From assembly GCF_900107535.1 (NCBI RefSeq), contig NZ_FNRA01000001.1, forward strand, positions 310,001-374,000: a stretch of DNA of 64,000 bases. Reading direction: 5' to 3'. Shown here piece after piece: positions 61,076 to 64,000 of the stretch (position 1 is the first letter of the stretch; each line of letters opens with the position of its first letter). The position numbers were made by a program, and so were the translations under genes. The DNA is from Pedobacter hartonius (lineage in GTDB: Bacteria; Bacteroidota; Bacteroidia; Sphingobacteriales; Sphingobacteriaceae). The notes beneath the pieces are model-generated. The model made no database searches and was not told the DNA's origin. It saw only the letters and a list, made by a program, of their open reading frames with translations.

Positions 61076-61714
61076 ATGGAAAAAATTAAAAATATAATCT
61101 TCGACTACGGAAACGTCATCTTTGCTATCGATTTCAGAATAGCACAAAAGACTCTTACACAAATCGGTATCTCCAATATAGAGGATTTTTTCGGACATAA
61201 AGGACACAATACACTATTTGATGAATTAGAGACCGGCAGCATCACTCCTGCCCAGTTCCGCGAAGGAATCAGGCTTGAAACAAAAAATCCTGCCTTAACA
61301 GACGCAGAGATTGATGCTGCATGGAACAGTTTGCTCATCGGTATCACACCCGAAACGCTGGATGTACTGGCCGAAGCCAAAAAACACTACAGAACTTTCC
61401 TGCTCAGTAATACCAATCAGATCCATTTCGACTATTTCACTGATTATCTTCAAAAAGAATTCCAGGTAGACGGTAACGACCACCTGTTTGAAAAAACCTA
61501 TTATTCGCACGAAATGCTGTTAAGAAAACCAAATGTGGAAATCTTTGAACGCGTGATCAGGGAAAATAACCTCAACCCGGCAGAAACACTTTTCATTGAT
61601 GACAGCCCGCAGCATTTAGTAGGTGCAAAGGAAGCCGGCCTGCAAACATTACTGATGACAAAACACCCTAAAGACCTCGGCACCTTTTTAAAAAGTAAAG
61701 GCCTGCTGGTATGA
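61076..61714 (+). CDS. HAD family phosphatase, YihX-like
   Basis: A 212-residue cytosolic hydrolase. Motif I is I-F-D-Y-G-N-V-I, where the usual second Asp is replaced as in YihX (glucose-1-phosphate phosphatase). Motif II is L-L-S-N-T-N, motif III the Lys in L-R-K-P-N and motif IV F-I-D-D-S-P. A cap domain lies between I and II. The substrate is probably a sugar phosphate. Its stop overlaps the next start as ATGA. Confidence 0.88.
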   Translation: MEKIKNIIFDYGNVIFAIDFRIAQKTLTQIGISNIEDFFGHKGHNTLFDELETGSITPAQFREGIRLETKNPALTDAEIDAAWNSLLIGITPETLDVLAEAKKHYRTFLLSNTNQIHFDYFTDYLQKEFQVDGNDHLFEKTYYSHEMLLRKPNVEIFERVIRENNLNPAETLFIDDSPQHLVGAKEAGLQTLLMTKHPKDLGTFLKSKGLLV

Positions 61715-62049
61715 TCAACAATAACCATAAGATCCAGCCAAAGAAATACAACTCTTTGAAAGAATTTTATTATTTCTATTTAACCGAACATCAAAACACC
61801 ATAAACAGGGCTTTGCATTTTACAGGCATATCACTTTTATGCCTCTGCTTTATTGCCTCGGTGTTGTTTCATAACGTTTACTTTTTCATGGCAATCCCAT
61901 TGGTGGGATTCGGTTTTTCCTGGATAGGGCACCAGTTTTTTGAAAGAAACAAACCCTCCACTTTAAAATATCCGTTCTTCAGTCTCGCATCTGATTTTCT
62001 TTTATTTGGTGATATCATCATGGGAAGACAGTCTTTTAAAACGAAATAG
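61711..62049 (+). CDS. DUF962/Mpo1-like membrane protein
   Basis: A 112-residue protein opening with S-L-K-E-F-Y-Y-F-Y-L-T-E-H-Q-N, then R-A-L-H-F-T-G, two hydrophobic helices, and G-H-Q-F-F-E-R-N-K-P, a short form of the DUF962 family. Yeast Mpo1 of this family is an iron-dependent dioxygenase in 2-hydroxy fatty acid alpha-oxidation; the histidines in E-H-Q, L-H-F and G-H-Q fit metal ligands. It is translationally coupled to the HAD phosphatase gene. Confidence 0.88.
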   Translation: MINNNHKIQPKKYNSLKEFYYFYLTEHQNTINRALHFTGISLLCLCFIASVLFHNVYFFMAIPLVGFGFSWIGHQFFERNKPSTLKYPFFSLASDFLLFGDIIMGRQSFKTK

Positions 62050-62076
62050 CTGATATTGATATAGTTTACAAACACG

Positions 62077-62101
62077 ATAGATAACCTCTATATCAGTATA
62101 G
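62077..62101. promoter_or_regulatory. OxyR-like half-sites upstream of catalase
   Basis: ATAG-N7-CTAT at 62077-62091, then ATAG again at 62098-62101 after a 6-base gap, resembles the first three quarters of an OxyR site. The fourth half-site is poor. It lies about 120 bases before katA. No oxyR gene is in the window. Confidence 0.35.
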
Positions 62102-62218
62102 AAAATAGGTGTTAGGTTACTCCCTGGATAGTGTATACTTTTAGCGAAGCAGGCTGCATAAGATTAGCACAAATAAAAAACTTATGCAGCATCATCAAAT
62201 AGAAGAGCAACACATCAC

Positions 62219-63733
62219 ATGGAAGAGACAAACAAGCCTAACCGCAAATTAACAACTGCCTCTGGCAGACCTTACGCTGAACATGAAAACACACAATCTG
62301 TAGGTAAAAGAGGCCCCCTTTTATTACAGGACTTCGTCTTGCATGAGAAAATGGCGCACTTTAACCGCGAACGTATCCCTGAACGGGTAGTACACGCAAA
62401 AGGGACCGGCGCTTATGGTACATTTACCGTTACCCATGATATCTCAAAATATACTAAAGCCAAAATATTCAATCAGATTGGCAAAGAATGCAAAATATTC
62501 CTTCGTTTCTCTACTGTAGGCGGTGAAAAAGGAAGTGCCGATTCAGAAAGGGACCCGCGCGGATTTGCATTGAGGTTATACACGGAGGATGGCAACTGGG
62601 ATATCGTAGGGAACAACACTCCGGTATTCTTTATCAAAGACCCCAAGAAGTTCAGTGATTTTATCCACACGCAGAAACGTGATCCAAGAACCAACCTGAA
62701 AAGCCCGGCAATGATGTGGGACTTCTGGTCGCTGAACCCGGAAAGCCTTCACCAGGTCATGATCCTGATGAGCGACAGGGGAACTCCCTATTCGTACCGC
62801 CATATGGACGGGTTCGGAAGCCATACTTTCTCCATGATCAACACCGAAAATGAGCGTGTATGGGTGAAATTCCATTTCAAAACACAACAGGGAATAAAAA
62901 ACTTTACAGGCCCTGAAGCTGATGCGATGCGTACCCAGGATATGGACCACTCACAACGCGACCTGGTAGAGGCCATCGATAACGGAGAATTTCCGAAATG
63001 GAGCGTAAAGATCCAGGTGATGACTGAAGAAGAAGCTAAAACTTTTAAATGGAATCCATTTGACCTTTCAAAGGTTTGGCCACATGGCAAATTCCCGCTG
63101 ATCGACGTTGGAGAAATTGAATTGAACCATATTCCTAAAAATTACTTTGCCAACGTTGAGCAGGCAGCCTTCGCCCCTACCAACCAGGTGGACGGAATCG
63201 GTTTCTCTCCGGACAGGATGTTACAGGGACGGATCTTATCTTATCCTGATGCCGCCCGTCACCGCTTAGGTGTGAATTATGAGCAGCTGTCTGTTAATGC
63301 CTGCCCTTTCATGACCAATAACTATCACCGTGACGGGGCGATGAGATTTGATGACAATGGCGAAGACAGCCCTAACTACTTCCCTAACAGTTTTGGAGAT
63401 GTAGTTCCGGATGAAAGTTACAAAGAGCCTGCACAGGAACTGGAATCAAACATTGCCGATTGGTACGATAGAAATGGCGGCGAAGGCGACAATGACCATT
63501 ATACACAACCGGGTGAGCTGTACCGTAAGGTAATGACTGATGCTGACCGCAAAAACCTGATCAACAACATTGTTGGTGCCATGAGCGGAATCAGCGGACC
63601 AAAAAGGACCCAGATCATCAACCTGCAGCTTTGCCACTGGTTCAGGGCAGATATTAGCCTGGGGATGGCTGTCGCCAGCGGCTTAGGCGTAGATGCCGCA
63701 CAAGCCATGCAGCATGAAAGCCATCCTGGGTAA
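62219..63733 (+). CDS. katA: Monofunctional haem catalase
   Basis: A 504-residue small-subunit (clade 3) catalase that converts hydrogen peroxide to water and oxygen in the cytoplasm. The distal His is in R-V-V-H-A-K-G-T-G-A-Y-G, the distal Asn in D-I-V-G-N-N-T-P, and the proximal haem Tyr in R-I-L-S-Y-P-D-A-A-R-H-R. The length is normal. It is a single gene, followed by a strong terminator and preceded by an OxyR-like site. Confidence 0.96.
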   Translation: MEETNKPNRKLTTASGRPYAEHENTQSVGKRGPLLLQDFVLHEKMAHFNRERIPERVVHAKGTGAYGTFTVTHDISKYTKAKIFNQIGKECKIFLRFSTVGGEKGSADSERDPRGFALRLYTEDGNWDIVGNNTPVFFIKDPKKFSDFIHTQKRDPRTNLKSPAMMWDFWSLNPESLHQVMILMSDRGTPYSYRHMDGFGSHTFSMINTENERVWVKFHFKTQQGIKNFTGPEADAMRTQDMDHSQRDLVEAIDNGEFPKWSVKIQVMTEEEAKTFKWNPFDLSKVWPHGKFPLIDVGEIELNHIPKNYFANVEQAAFAPTNQVDGIGFSPDRMLQGRILSYPDAARHRLGVNYEQLSVNACPFMTNNYHRDGAMRFDDNGEDSPNYFPNSFGDVVPDESYKEPAQELESNIADWYDRNGGEGDNDHYTQPGELYRKVMTDADRKNLINNIVGAMSGISGPKRTQIINLQLCHWFRADISLGMAVASGLGVDAAQAMQHESHPG

Positions 63734-63763
63734 TTAAAAACCGTTAATTAAAATTTGATTTTT

Positions 63764-63790
63764 AAAACCCCGCTCAAAAGGCGGGGTTTT
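63764..63790 (+). terminator. Terminator after katA
   Basis: A 10-bp perfect stem (63764-63773 with 63781-63790, AAAACCCCGC/GCGGGGTTTT) has a 7-base loop and works on both strands, between katA and the convergent partial gene. Confidence 0.9.
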
Positions 63791-63797
63791 ATTTGGT

Positions 63798-64000
63798 CTA
63801 ATCCATTAGTTTCAGCGTTCCGAGGTATTCGGTTTCAGAAACTCTTTTGCCATCGGCAGAAATAAAGAACATCCAGCCACAAAAATCATGACCAACATGT
63901 CTCTCGGCTGCCGTATAACTAAATTTCAGCACACTTCTCAACGGACCGCTTTTAGATGAAGTCCGGGCAACAACCGTATTTTCCGTGATATTGAAAAAAA
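63798..64000 (-). CDS. 3' end of an unidentified gene
   Basis: The minus-strand frame is open from the window edge to the TAG at 63798-63800 (67 codons): N-I-T-E-N-T-V-V-A-R-T-S-S, V-L-K-F-S-Y-T-A-A-E, F-C-G-W-M-F-F-I-S-A-D-G-K-R and the end L-G-T-L-K-L-M-D. The even strand pattern looks coding. I do not recognise the family. The start lies beyond the window. Confidence 0.6.
   Translation of the reverse strand, partial: FFNITENTVVARTSSKSGPLRSVLKFSYTAAERHVGHDFCGWMFFISADGKRVSETEYLGTLKLMD

Noticed and set aside
1..64000. CRISPR arrays, prophage, insertion sequences, rRNA operons
   Set aside because: No spaced direct repeats, transposase, integrase or phage structural genes and no rRNA sequence were seen on either strand.

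Overview
The window looks like a chromosomal segment of a Bacteroidota bacterium of the family Sphingobacteriaceae, close to Pedobacter. The grounds are SusC/SusD and DUF4249/TonB-receptor pairs, a DUF5723 protein, LytS/LytTR two-component pairs, TAnnTTTG-type promoter elements, weak ribosome binding sites, and a GOB-like subclass B3 metallo-beta-lactamase. No phage, insertion sequence, CRISPR array or rRNA was seen. There is one tRNA gene (CAT anticodon).

Layout. 1-10 kb is housekeeping: a DUF5723 protein, tsaB, the rpmH-rnpA-yidD cluster, a LiaF-like/LytS/LytTR envelope-stress-type operon, a ChaN-like protein, mscL and rpoN. 10.1-18.8 kb is a signalling locus built round a three-gene operon: a GNAT-like acyltransferase, an E1(ThiF)-nitroreductase fusion of the Rv1355c type, and a 7TM-DISM sensor kinase. 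It is flanked by two paralogous stand-alone receiver proteins and followed by a REC-kinase hybrid with its own receiver. This is my best candidate for an undescribed system: a small-molecule synthase coupled to its receptor. 18.8-25 kb holds a class I aldolase, an exported thioredoxin-fold protein and a SusCD pair. 25.4-29 kb holds broken genes (receptor tail, LytS kinase, LytTR regulator, a frameshifted membrane regulator) around a lectin-like secreted protein.

29-42 kb carries miaE, a glycosyltransferase, an orphan parA with a small partner, a DUF4249/TonB receptor pair, mtnN, the B3 beta-lactamase, a PQQ sugar dehydrogenase-like protein, a quinone-oxidoreductase operon with two homologous membrane proteins, and a frameshifted sulfatase.

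42.5-52 kb is a coherent redox island: a Crp/Fnr regulator, a lipoprotein hydrolase, an AhpC-like protein, OsmC, TrxB, exported MsrA and MsrB, an exported thioredoxin, DsbD and an exported Bcp-type peroxiredoxin. Six copies of a palindrome of form TTTMAC-N4-GTKAAA lie in front of its transcription units, including the regulator. I read this as one autoregulated regulon. DsbD would carry electrons across the inner membrane to the exported thioredoxin, which would recharge the Msr enzymes and the peroxiredoxin.

52-61 kb is accessory and decaying: an MFS transporter, an AraC regulator, a succinate-semialdehyde dehydrogenase, an Atu4866-like protein, a Crp/Fnr regulator, an AT-rich TetR/SDR pair with a visible operator, and at least four gene remnants next to the tRNA and a tRNA-like relic. 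61-64 kb holds a YihX-like HAD phosphatase, a DUF962/Mpo1 protein, catalase, and the 3' end of an unidentified gene.
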